Program-made: the position numbers and the translations under genes
The notes under the pieces: generated by a model
Databases searched by the model: none
What the model saw: only the letters and a program-made list of their open reading frames with translations
Told to the model about the DNA's origin: nothing
Source of the DNA: JBOGED01 sp050743625
GTDB lineage: Bacteria > Actinomycetota > Nitriliruptoria > Euzebyales > Egibacteraceae
NCBI GenBank assembly: GCA_050743625.1
Contig: JBOGED010000220.1
Coordinates: 1 to 14,253, forward strand
Reading direction: 5' to 3'
Length of the DNA: 14,253 nucleotides
Part shown: positions 5,986 to 12,502 of the stretch, piece by piece
Layout: the number at the start of each line of letters is the position of its first letter
How positions within the stretch are numbered: position 1 is the first letter of the stretch

Positions 5986-8295
5986 TCATGCGGTAGCGGT
6001 AAAGAACCCATCGTTTGCGGCAAGGGCACGCGTCAAAATGTCATCGACCGCCGGGTGCCATCTGGCTTTGTTCGTTTTCCAGAACAACTGGCGAAACCGG
6101 ATACGGCTACGGAATTCGGGGTCACGCGCCAGGTCCGTGACGAGGCCGATCAACGGCTCCACGAATCGCGGCTCTCTGCCCCCACGGCGCAGCCAGAACC
6201 ACAGCACGTTCCAGCCGTCTTCAGAGGTGGCAGGCTCCTCGAGCGCAAGTCGCCACGCCTGACGCACCGTGTCCCGCCACTTGGGGTCATCGGCGAACAG
6301 GGAAACGAGGACGGAGGTGGGGTCGCCATTGAGTTCGCCGGTCCCCTCGCTCAGGGTGAGCAGGCTGCGAGCGGCCTGCACCACCAGCGGTCGCTCGTAG
6401 CCGCGTTTGTCTCCATGCGCCCACGTATCTAGCACTTTGTGAGCCTCTTCGTGGAAACCGGCCAGAAAGATCTCGCGGAGGGCGTGCGCCAGCGCGTAGT
6501 CATCGGCGTGGCGACCTTGTGTCGCGAGCAGGCACAGGCCGTCCAGCGTGTCCTCCACATGCTGCACTCCGATCATGGTGGTGAACGCGAACAGTGCGGT
6601 CCGTTGCCTGAAGAAGGAGCGTCCGTGACACCACCGCCGGACACGATCGCGCACACGCACTGTCAAGAGCGGGTCGTGGGCAGCCATCTCAAGCGCCCAG
6701 GCCGCGGCCTGCCAATGGGTGTGGCAGTCCCTGCAGTCCGCCCACTGATGGATGATGTTCTCGAAGATGTACTCGAAGTCGTAAGAGGCCAGCTTGCCGA
6801 TGGCGATCGGAGCACGTACGCGCAGTGCTTGGTCGCGATGCAGGGCGAGTTCCTCGAGCCAATCGAGCAAGGGCTTGCGAACGGTGTCGTAGTCTCGCCA
6901 CGCGATCCCGAGGACCGCAGCGGCCAGGCCTGGGCGCATCCGGATCCGGCGCGTGACGTCGTCCTCGTCCGGAGCCTCGTCGTCCGAGTGGTCGGTCGCC
7001 TCGGCGTATTCGAGTAGGCCGTCGACCGTGCCGCTGAACACTGGGCGCGGCAAGGGCCTTCCACCGGTCTGCACGTCGTGGAGCAGCCTGGCCAAGCTCA
7101 CGGCGGCATCCATGACGGTCACGAGCGGCATGCGGTCGAGAACCGCACAGGCGATCAGTTGCGCCCGCCGGCACAGCACCTCGGCACGGGAGCGAGGCTC
7201 CCCCTTGTCATCGTCCCCGAACGGCCGGGCGAGCTTGGTGCGGGCTCTTTCTATGAGGCGCTCACCGAACCCTGCGAGGATGTCGTCGCCGGAGAGCTTG
7301 TGGATCGCCTCCCCCGCCAGATACCGAGCGAGCTCGGCGACCTGGCCAGGCGCCGGGGCCGCCTCTAGCTCCCGTTTCACCTCGTCGCGCAGCTCACCGG
7401 TCCAGGGTACGTCCGTGCCACCCTCCAGGCACCGTAAGTGGGCCTTTAGCATCTCGGTCGGGGCGGGGCGGTCCTGGAGCACGAGGTAGTCGCCCAAATT
7501 GTCCTGGTCGAGGCGCGCGCGATCACCCACGATCAGGACGAGAAACGCTTCGCAGTCCCTGGCCAGCGTTTTCAATTGCCCCAGGAACGCGAGATTGAGC
7601 TGCCCTTCGAGATCAGTGTTCGATCGATCGAGAAGGTATCCATGCCCTTCTTGTAAGTCGTCTTTGGTGATGGCGTCGGGATCGAGGGCGCTGTCGAGCA
7701 TCTCGACGTCGCTCTCTGAGTCGGCCCCATGGTCCATCTGCCCGAAGGGATAGATCACGCGATCAAGGGCGAGGAACGCCGTGGTAGTCCGGCCGCTGCC
7801 GTCCGGGCCTCGCAGGACCTGCACTCGGCACTGCGCAAGGCGTTCGACGAGGTTGCGGTATGCGCTGGTCTCTACGAAGCTCTTGCGCCGGGCGTCGAGC
7901 CACGTGCGGCTCAGCGGGCCTTTGCTGAGGGAAACACGCTGATGCTGGGTGGAGAAGTATGCGGTCCCGATAGCGATGCCGCTGTCCCCCATGGCGACAG
8001 GGCCGTGGGCGGTCACGAACCCACGAGACGAGCCGGACAGGGTCTGCTCGCCGAGCCACCTTTGTTCGCGGACAGTCCGGTCGCGTTTCCGGAACTCAGA
8101 GCTCCCCGGGGCATCCGACGTTCCGGTCTTGCCATGCTGACCGGTGTCCTCGGACCCGAGCTTGCTCTCTCTGTTTTTGTTTGCACCCGGCTCGGGTTGG
8201 CGTGTTTCGCCACCCCTGTCGTCTTTGGGACCGTCGGTGCTCATATCCGTATCTGCCGTATCGACCTGCTCGTCGGTCGAGTCGTCTGCGGTCAT
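5986..8295 (-). CDS. STAND-like P-loop NTPase with helical-repeat C terminus
   Basis: A 769-residue predicted signalling NTPase. Residues 1-80 are acidic and disordered. Residues 87-110 carry a 24-residue motif also present at the end of the cyclase-like protein. A P-loop follows at 163-172 (GPDGSGRTTT, Walker A). Candidate Walker B strands are GYLLDRS (219-225) and AFLVLIVGDRA (250-260). Residues 375-470 look like a winged-helix or arm region. Residues 480-769 are repeated helical pairs (ARYLAGEA-, AAWALEM-, ALAHALREIFLAG-type) suited to ligand sensing. STAND NTPases are switches that oligomerise on ligand binding and activate an attached or neighbouring effector; this one has no fused enzymatic effector. 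ATG 8295 overlaps the TGA of the cyclase gene (ATGA), with GGGAG 4 nt upstream. The frame also opens from 8541, but that stretch is the cyclase gene read out of frame. STAND assignment rests on Walker A and overall layout. Confidence 0.8.
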   Translation of the reverse strand: MTADDSTDEQVDTADTDMSTDGPKDDRGGETRQPEPGANKNRESKLGSEDTGQHGKTGTSDAPGSSEFRKRDRTVREQRWLGEQTLSGSSRGFVTAHGPVAMGDSGIAIGTAYFSTQHQRVSLSKGPLSRTWLDARRKSFVETSAYRNLVERLAQCRVQVLRGPDGSGRTTTAFLALDRVIYPFGQMDHGADSESDVEMLDSALDPDAITKDDLQEGHGYLLDRSNTDLEGQLNLAFLGQLKTLARDCEAFLVLIVGDRARLDQDNLGDYLVLQDRPAPTEMLKAHLRCLEGGTDVPWTGELRDEVKRELEAAPAPGQVAELARYLAGEAIHKLSGDDILAGFGERLIERARTKLARPFGDDDKGEPRSRAEVLCRRAQLIACAVLDRMPLVTVMDAAVSLARLLHDVQTGGRPLPRPVFSGTVDGLLEYAEATDHSDDEAPDEDDVTRRIRMRPGLAAAVLGIAWRDYDTVRKPLLDWLEELALHRDQALRVRAPIAIGKLASYDFEYIFENIIHQWADCRDCHTHWQAAAWALEMAAHDPLLTVRVRDRVRRWCHGRSFFRQRTALFAFTTMIGVQHVEDTLDGLCLLATQGRHADDYALAHALREIFLAGFHEEAHKVLDTWAHGDKRGYERPLVVQAARSLLTLSEGTGELNGDPTSVLVSLFADDPKWRDTVRQAWRLALEEPATSEDGWNVLWFWLRRGGREPRFVEPLIGLVTDLARDPEFRSRIRFRQLFWKTNKARWHPAVDDILTRALAANDGFFTATA
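7966..8037 (-). repeat. Shared 24-residue motif, copy in the STAND N-terminal region
   Basis: Encodes residues 87-110 of the STAND protein. The consensus core with the other copy is RGFVTAHGPVxMGDxxIxIG. It sits between the disordered N terminus and the NTPase domain. 18 of 24 residues are identical to the copy encoded at 8355-8426, including an exact 20-bp DNA match (8000-8019 versus 8389-8408). Confidence 0.85.
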
Positions 8296-9095
8296 CGCGC
8301 TCCCTCGTTCCGTTGTGCATCTCCGCGCGAAGGGCGTTCGGTGGGAGAGAAGGTCCCGATGACTATGCTGTTGTCGCCCATGCCGACCGGGCCGTGGGCG
8401 GTCACGAAGCCGCGGGCGTTGCCGCTCAGGTTTTGCGTGGGGCCCGTCCCCGGTGGCGGGGCGGGCGAGTTTGGGGTTTTGGCCGTTGACGCGGCGGGTG
8501 GGGGGAAGCCGGGGACTGTGACCCAGCCGAAGCCCTCCCACTTGCCCTTGATCTCGACGCGGGTGTAGGCGGCGGGGTCCAGGCCGCGCTCGCGCTCGCC
8601 GACCGTGTCGTCGAACATCCGGTCCGAGAGGATCAGCGCGAGGTTCGCCTCGGGCGCCGCGCGCAGCGCCCCTTTGAGCGGATCGCTCTCGAGCAGCCGG
8701 CAGGTGACGACCGGCGCGTTTCCGGCAAAGTTGCCCCCTTCCCTCCGCGCCTCGCCGTGATGCAGCGCGACACGGACGCGGATGCGCCCGTCCTCGTTGC
8801 GCGAGCGATTGTAGAAGTTGAGCTCCGCGACCAACTCGCGGACGTAATCGCAGACCAGCTGCGCCTTCGGGACCATGACCGGGACCAGCGAGAGCTCCCC
8901 GTCACCTTGGAGCTGCGGGTCCCACGTGTCCCGGTCCAAATGCGCCAACCGTGCGGCTTTGGCGAGGATCTCCGGCAAGTCATTCACGACTTGAGCTTTT
9001 CGCGCCCCGGACTCGATGCGGCTGTACCCCTCGATATCAACAGCAAAGAGAGAACAAGGGGATGAGTAATCATTGGAGTTCGATTTCGCAGGCAA
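8292..9095 (-). CDS. Divergent class III nucleotidyl cyclase homologue with C-terminal shared motif
   Basis: A 267-residue protein with an adenylate/guanylate-cyclase fold over residues 14-196. The first metal Asp is D20 in FAVDIEGYSR; the second is D65 in LQGDGE, with the roughly 45-residue spacing normal for class III cyclases. IRVRVALHHGE (105-115) matches the conserved core strand. R133 in CRLLES aligns with the transition-state Arg, but the usual Asn four residues earlier is V129, so activity may be weak, altered or lost. Residues 197-223 are a proline-rich linker, and 224-247 carry the motif repeated in the STAND protein. There is no membrane segment. TTG 9095 is the start: AAGGAG lies 8 nt upstream and no ATG fits. 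It is the first gene of the operon and overlaps the STAND gene by 4 bp. Cyclases of this class make cCMP/cUMP in Pycsar systems; the product here is unknown. Confidence 0.82.
   Translation of the reverse strand: MPAKSNSNDYSSPCSLFAVDIEGYSRIESGARKAQVVNDLPEILAKAARLAHLDRDTWDPQLQGDGELSLVPVMVPKAQLVCDYVRELVAELNFYNRSRNEDGRIRVRVALHHGEARREGGNFAGNAPVVTCRLLESDPLKGALRAAPEANLALILSDRMFDDTVGERERGLDPAAYTRVEIKGKWEGFGWVTVPGFPPPAASTAKTPNSPAPPPGTGPTQNLSGNARGFVTAHGPVGMGDNSIVIGTFSPTERPSRGDAQRNEGAR
8355..8426 (-). repeat. Shared 24-residue motif, copy in the cyclase C-terminal tail
   Basis: Encodes residues 224-247 of the cyclase-like protein, near its C terminus after a proline-rich linker. It is the partner of the copy at 7966-8037. 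The rest of the two genes shows no such similarity, so the repeat is confined to this element. Confidence 0.85.
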
Positions 9096-9103
9096 GACGA
9101 CGG

Positions 9104-9109
9104 CTCCTT
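9104..9109 (-). promoter_or_regulatory. Shine-Dalgarno AAGGAG of the cyclase-like gene
   Basis: AAGGAG on the minus strand lies 8 nt before TTG 9095. It supports the rare TTG as the true start of the first gene in the operon. The roughly 285-bp gap between here and the divergent Crp start must hold both promoters; apart from the palindrome at 9343-9360 I see no convincing element. Confidence 0.65.
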
Positions 9110-9342
9110 ACCTCTTCCCGTCGACAGGGGAAGAGGAACGGCGGACGGAGGTTCGCTTCGGTGTCACTGAAAGCGGCGGTGACGGGACATTGCCTGTGGT
9201 TCTTCGGGGTCTCGGCGATGTTCCTGATTTGCAGAGCGGCCGTCACCGCGAGGAGATACATAAAATCCGCTCGGCGCGGTGCTCATCGTTCCCAGCATCC
9301 GCTCGATCCGCGTGGGGCGCTGCGTACCGGGCGTCACCTCTG

Positions 9343-9360
9343 CTGAGTACGTGTACTCAG
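9343..9360. promoter_or_regulatory. 18-bp inverted repeat, candidate Crp-family operator
   Basis: CTGAGTAC-GT-GTACTCAG has perfect 8-bp arms around a 2-bp centre. It lies 21 bp upstream of the Crp-family start (GTG 9382) and about 250 bp upstream of the divergent cyclase start. The dyad size suits a homodimeric Crp/Fnr protein, and the position suits autoregulation. The sequence differs from the E. coli CRP site (TGTGA-N6-TCACA). It could instead bind another dimer. Confidence 0.6.
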
Positions 9361-9381
9361 TTGGTCGGCGATACTGGCGGC

Positions 9382-10062
9382 GTGGAGGATCGCCTGCCGG
9401 CTAGCGAGGGTTTCTTCGCCGGCCTCGCGCTAGACGTCGTCAGCGAGTTCGAGGGGCTCGGCGCGCGACGCCGGTTCCCGGCCGGGGCGGTCCTGTTCCT
9501 GGAGGGCGATCGGGCGCACGAGGCGGTCGTCATCCTCTCCGGGGCCGTGAAGATCTCTGTGGGGTCAGCCCAGGGCCGGGAGGTCGTCCTCGACGTCTTC
9601 GAGGCTGGGGCCTTGCTCGGTGAGCTGGCCGTGATCGACGGGGGCCGTCGCACGGCTTCGGTGACCGCGCTCACGCCCGTGGAGGTGTTGGCCGTGGCGG
9701 CCCGCCCCTTCAACGACTTCCTCGACCAGCATCCCCAGGTCCTGCGAGGCCTGCTGGTCGAGGTGATCGGCCGGCTCCGCACCCGGATGCGCCACCAGCT
9801 CGAATTCGGAGCCGGCGACGCCCTGGGGCGGGTCTGCGCCCGCTTGGTCGAGTTGGCTGACCGTTACGGGGAGGCCGACGGCCAAGGCACCGTGGTCAGC
9901 TCCCCGGTCACCCAGTCCGACCTCGCCGCCTGGACTGGGCTCTCCCGAGAGGCGGTGGTGAAGGCCCTGGCCAAGCTGCGGCGGCTGGGCTGGCTCGGCA
10001 CCGAGGGCCGCACCATCACCATCCGCGACCTCGAGGGGCTCCGCCGCCGAGCCGCCCACTGA
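9382..10062 (+). CDS. Crp/Fnr-family transcriptional regulator with cyclic-nucleotide-binding domain
   Basis: A 226-residue regulator of normal Crp length. Residues 11-115 form the cNMP-binding beta-roll. The phosphate-binding cassette is present as GELAVIDGGRRTAS (80-93): E81 and the R90-T-A unit correspond to Glu72 and Arg82-Ser-Ala of E. coli CRP, with a loop one residue shorter. There is a long dimer helix at about 112-142, and a winged-helix DNA-binding domain with the HTH at 177-199 (TQSDLAAWTGLSREAVVKAL). No Fnr-type iron-sulfur cysteines occur, so the ligand is probably a cyclic nucleotide. GTG 9382 gives the natural N terminus but has no clear ribosome site and may be leaderless; the frame is open upstream to 9073. 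The gene diverges from the cyclase/STAND operon, which suggests it regulates that operon and itself through the adjacent palindrome. Confidence 0.9.
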   Translation: MEDRLPASEGFFAGLALDVVSEFEGLGARRRFPAGAVLFLEGDRAHEAVVILSGAVKISVGSAQGREVVLDVFEAGALLGELAVIDGGRRTASVTALTPVEVLAVAARPFNDFLDQHPQVLRGLLVEVIGRLRTRMRHQLEFGAGDALGRVCARLVELADRYGEADGQGTVVSSPVTQSDLAAWTGLSREAVVKALAKLRRLGWLGTEGRTITIRDLEGLRRRAAH

Positions 10063-10093
10063 GCGGCCGGAACGCTCGATGGCTGAGTGGATC

Positions 10094-10700
10094 TCAGCTC
10101 GTTTCCCGAAGCGCGCTGATCGGCAGTGCCCACATGTTGCCGCCAAAGCTCAAGGGCTCCCGGCCCGTGTCGTAGAGGACCGCCCCCGCGGCGACCCGTC
10201 CCCCACCCTGCTCACCAGGTGGCGCAAGCCATTCTTGAGCGGACCGTGGCTCCTGCCTTCACCTCGACGTCGGCGATGCGGCCATCCGCCGTCTCGATGC
10301 CGACGTCAACTTCGACCCGAACATGGGGGGTAGCGCGCACGCTCGCCCAGCCGAGCTGGCGCCGAAGCTCGCCTCGGCGGTTGCACCCAGCATGTGCGCC
10401 GCGAGGCCGCTGTCGTCACGACGAGCTTGGGCTCCCTCACCGCCCGCGTGGTGTAGCGACGCGACCAGGCCGCGATCGCTGGCTGAGCGAGTAGCGGAAG
10501 ATAGTGGCGGGCCGTGGTCTCGGGGAACGCGCCGTCCTGGGCGAGCAAGCGACGCTGCCGACCGTCGCCGTCCGGGCCGCCACCAGCCACAAGAGCCGCT
10601 GGAGGTCCGCGCTCCGCTCGATGTCCGAGAGGTCACTGATGCCGCGTTGGACGAGCGTCGATTCGTGTGCTGCAAGCCCGATGGCGTTCCAAGGCCGTCG
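10094..10700 (-). pseudogene. DUF4143-type ATP-binding protein, 5'-truncated and frameshifted
   Basis: Pieces of a DUF4143 (AAA ATPase with a nuclease-like C-terminal domain) protein are readable on the minus strand in all three frames. In order they are: STLVQRGISDLSDIERSADL followed by QRLLWLVAARTATV (about 10660-10560); PETTARHYLPLLAQ and AAWSRR...REPKLVVT (about 10525-10415); DSGLAAHMLGA (about 10410-10380); VEVDVGIETADGRIADVEVK then AGATVRS (about 10315-10240); NGLRHLVSRVGDGS (about 10235-10190); and VLYDTGREPLSFGGNMWALP then ISALRETS ending at TGA 10094. At least four frame changes are needed, so it is not functional. The N-terminal P-loop part is absent; similarity fades above about 10700. 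DUF4143 proteins are often mobile or toxin-antitoxin-like accessory ATPases. It is convergent with the Crp gene. Confidence 0.8.
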
Positions 10701-11094
10701 GCTTCATCCCCCGCGCCCACCTGCTTGCCGCCGCGGAGGCGCTGATCGAGGTCTTTGCCAAGCGTGCCGTGGTCCGCGCTGCGCTTGCTCTTCCTCGAGT
10801 ACCATCGCCGCGTCGTTGAGGAGCATTGCCGCCAGCTCGAGGCTGGCTTGGCGGCAAAGGACCAGGGCTCCGGTCACAAGGGCATGTGACGCAAGAACTC
10901 TGGCCGCCCGTGCTGCGCTCGGTATCGACACGAGGAAGAGATTGGCAGCACAGGTGGGAGCGCTCCAGTGGGCTCTTGAGAATCCTCAACGGGGCGCGGC
11001 GGCCCCTTCTCCACAGGGGTGCGGCGCGCCCCCTTGCCAGCCCCCTGGTCATGTGCAGTATCTTCCCCCCTCACACGGCGACGGGGGACAACTG
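10701..11094. other. Gene-poor stretch with a possible coding fragment
   Basis: No complete gene is supported here. The plus-strand frame at about 10745-10890 reads VPWSALRLLFLEYHRRVVEE then HCRQLEAGLAAKDQ and ends at TGA. Its codons have high G/C at position three and look like the helical end of a protein, but there is no start and no family I can name. It may be debris next to the DUF4143 pseudogene. The last 100 bp hold the leader of the regulator gene at 11095; a weak TTGCCA (11034) and TATCTT (11059) pair with 19-bp spacing could be its promoter. Confidence 0.35.
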
Positions 11095-12489
11095 ATGCCC
11101 GCAGCATCACGCGACGAATGGCAGCCCAACCACCGGCTCCGGGCTGCCCGGGAACAGGCCTTCGGGTCACAGAGCCGCGCGAGGTTCGGCCGGGCGGTCA
11201 AGCGCCGGTGCCAAGAGCGGTTCGGCGGCCATTGCGGGGTGGACCATCGCAAGGTACGCAAATGGGAAGACGGCGTCTGCCATCCCGACGTCTGTCACCA
11301 ACAGGCGGTCTGCGACGTCCTGGGAGTGGCGTGGGAGGAGCGGGAGCGAGTCGGGTTCGCGGCGCCGGCCCGAGAGCCCACGCGCGAGGTGGCCGCGAAG
11401 CTCGACCTGGTCGAGTGGTATTGCCCACACTGCGAGCGACTGGTGCGCACGGCAGGATGGGCGATCGGAGTTGACCAGACCAGGGGGCGCGACACGGACC
11501 GAGGGCAGTTCTTGCGTGCGGCGGGGGCGGGGGTTGTCGTGCTCGCCACAGACCCGCTCCACGGGCTCACCTCGATCTTCCCGGTCCCGGGCCTGGCCGA
11601 TGCCGGCAGTGCGAGGGTGGTCGCCGACGCCCTGTCGTCGACGTATGAGACCGCCAAGCCCGCTCATCTGCTCGGACTTGCCCGGCAGCACCTGTCTCGC
11701 GTGGTGGACAGCCTCGGCGCTTGGGCGCATTCCCCCGGCCAACTGCTCGCCGTGGGAGTGGACATGGCCTGCTTGTGCGGGTGGCTGTCCCGCTCGTCTG
11801 GGGTCGTGGGCGACGCGCATGCCTACTTCGCGCTCGCGGCCGATCTCGCCGAGGTCTCGGCACAGCCTGAGCTGCTCGCTCGGGCGCTCGGGTCGCAGAG
11901 CATCCTCCGGAGCAGCCTGTACGTTCCCGGTGGCAAGAGCGGCAATCCCCGGGAGGCGCTCGAGTTGCTGGAGCAAGCCTTGCCCGGGGCCGAGGCAGGG
12001 ATATTCCGAGCGTGGCTGACGATTCGCACCGCCGAGGAGCATGCCCTACTCGGAGCGCGTGACGCGTGCCTGCGTTCTCTGGACCTCGCACAGTCCGAGC
12101 TCGGGCGCGGCGACGGCAGCGGCTTCTTCTCGACGCAAGCGTTTTGGAGCTGCGGCTGGAACCGCTACCTGGCCTTACGAAGAGGCCGCTGCTTCGCGCT
12201 GTTGGGTCAGGCGGAGCTTGCGCTGGCTGAATTGCGCGCCGCGGACGACGAAGGATCTCTCCGCCTGGTGGCGCTATCCCGGGCGGATACGGCGCTCGCT
12301 TGGGTGGTGGCGGGTGAGCCCGAGCCGGCCTGCGAGGCGATGATGCGCAGCCTGGACGTGAGCGAGGTGAGCGACTATGCGGTCGGCGGCCAGCGCGTCC
12401 GTGAGGTGCGGGTCAGGTTCGATCCGCAATGGAAGGGTTTGGAGTGCGTGCGAGCGATCGACGAGCGACTGCGGGGAACGACCGTGTAA
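11095..12489 (+). CDS. XRE-like DNA-binding regulator with TPR-like helical repeats
   Basis: A 464-residue regulator. It begins with the NHRLRAAREQAFGS signature (12-25) common in actinobacterial XRE/TPR regulators, whose HTH here spans about 28-88 (FGRAVKRRC...VDHRKVRKWEDG...AVCDVLGVAWEE). A linker with WYCPHCERLV (108-117) carries one CxxC pair. Residues 160-460 are repeated helix pairs: LARQHLSRVVDSLGAWA, AYFALAADLAEVS, REALELLEQALPGAEA, CLRSLDLAQSELG, RCFALLGQAELALAEL. These resemble TPRs and are typical of peptide- or protein-sensing regulators in streptomycete-like organisms. ATG 11095 is chosen over the longer frame from 10504 because GGGGGA lies 6 nt upstream and the upstream part is shuffled pseudogene sequence. 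The gene is monocistronic here and convergent with the oxidoreductase, 13 bp apart. Target and ligand are unknown. Confidence 0.82.
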   Translation: MPAASRDEWQPNHRLRAAREQAFGSQSRARFGRAVKRRCQERFGGHCGVDHRKVRKWEDGVCHPDVCHQQAVCDVLGVAWEERERVGFAAPAREPTREVAAKLDLVEWYCPHCERLVRTAGWAIGVDQTRGRDTDRGQFLRAAGAGVVVLATDPLHGLTSIFPVPGLADAGSARVVADALSSTYETAKPAHLLGLARQHLSRVVDSLGAWAHSPGQLLAVGVDMACLCGWLSRSSGVVGDAHAYFALAADLAEVSAQPELLARALGSQSILRSSLYVPGGKSGNPREALELLEQALPGAEAGIFRAWLTIRTAEEHALLGARDACLRSLDLAQSELGRGDGSGFFSTQAFWSCGWNRYLALRRGRCFALLGQAELALAELRAADDEGSLRLVALSRADTALAWVVAGEPEPACEAMMRSLDVSEVSDYAVGGQRVREVRVRFDPQWKGLECVRAIDERLRGTTV

Positions 12490-12502
12490 CTCGTCCGGGT
12501 GC

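Noticed and set aside
5043..5996. Plus-strand open frame (317 codons) opposite the unknown 295-residue gene
   Set aside because: Considered because the minus-strand gene is itself unassigned. The minus frame has a good Shine-Dalgarno, correct operon spacing and helical periodicity, so the plus frame is treated as a shadow.
8296..8541. Longer N terminus for the STAND protein
   Set aside because: The extra 82 residues are the cyclase coding sequence read in another frame; ATG 8295 with the ATGA overlap and GGGAG is the natural start.
9070..9261. Small minus-strand open frame (63 codons) upstream of the cyclase gene
   Set aside because: No ribosome site, overlaps the cyclase start, and no recognisable features; more likely leader DNA.
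9288..9292. GGAAC on the minus strand as an ECF-sigma -35 element for the operon
   Set aside because: No convincing -10 partner at 16-18 bp spacing; a 5-base match is expected by chance.
10504..11094. Extended N terminus of the XRE-like regulator
   Set aside because: The upstream part runs through the DUF4143 pseudogene and its debris; ATG 11095 has a good ribosome site and begins the conserved domain.
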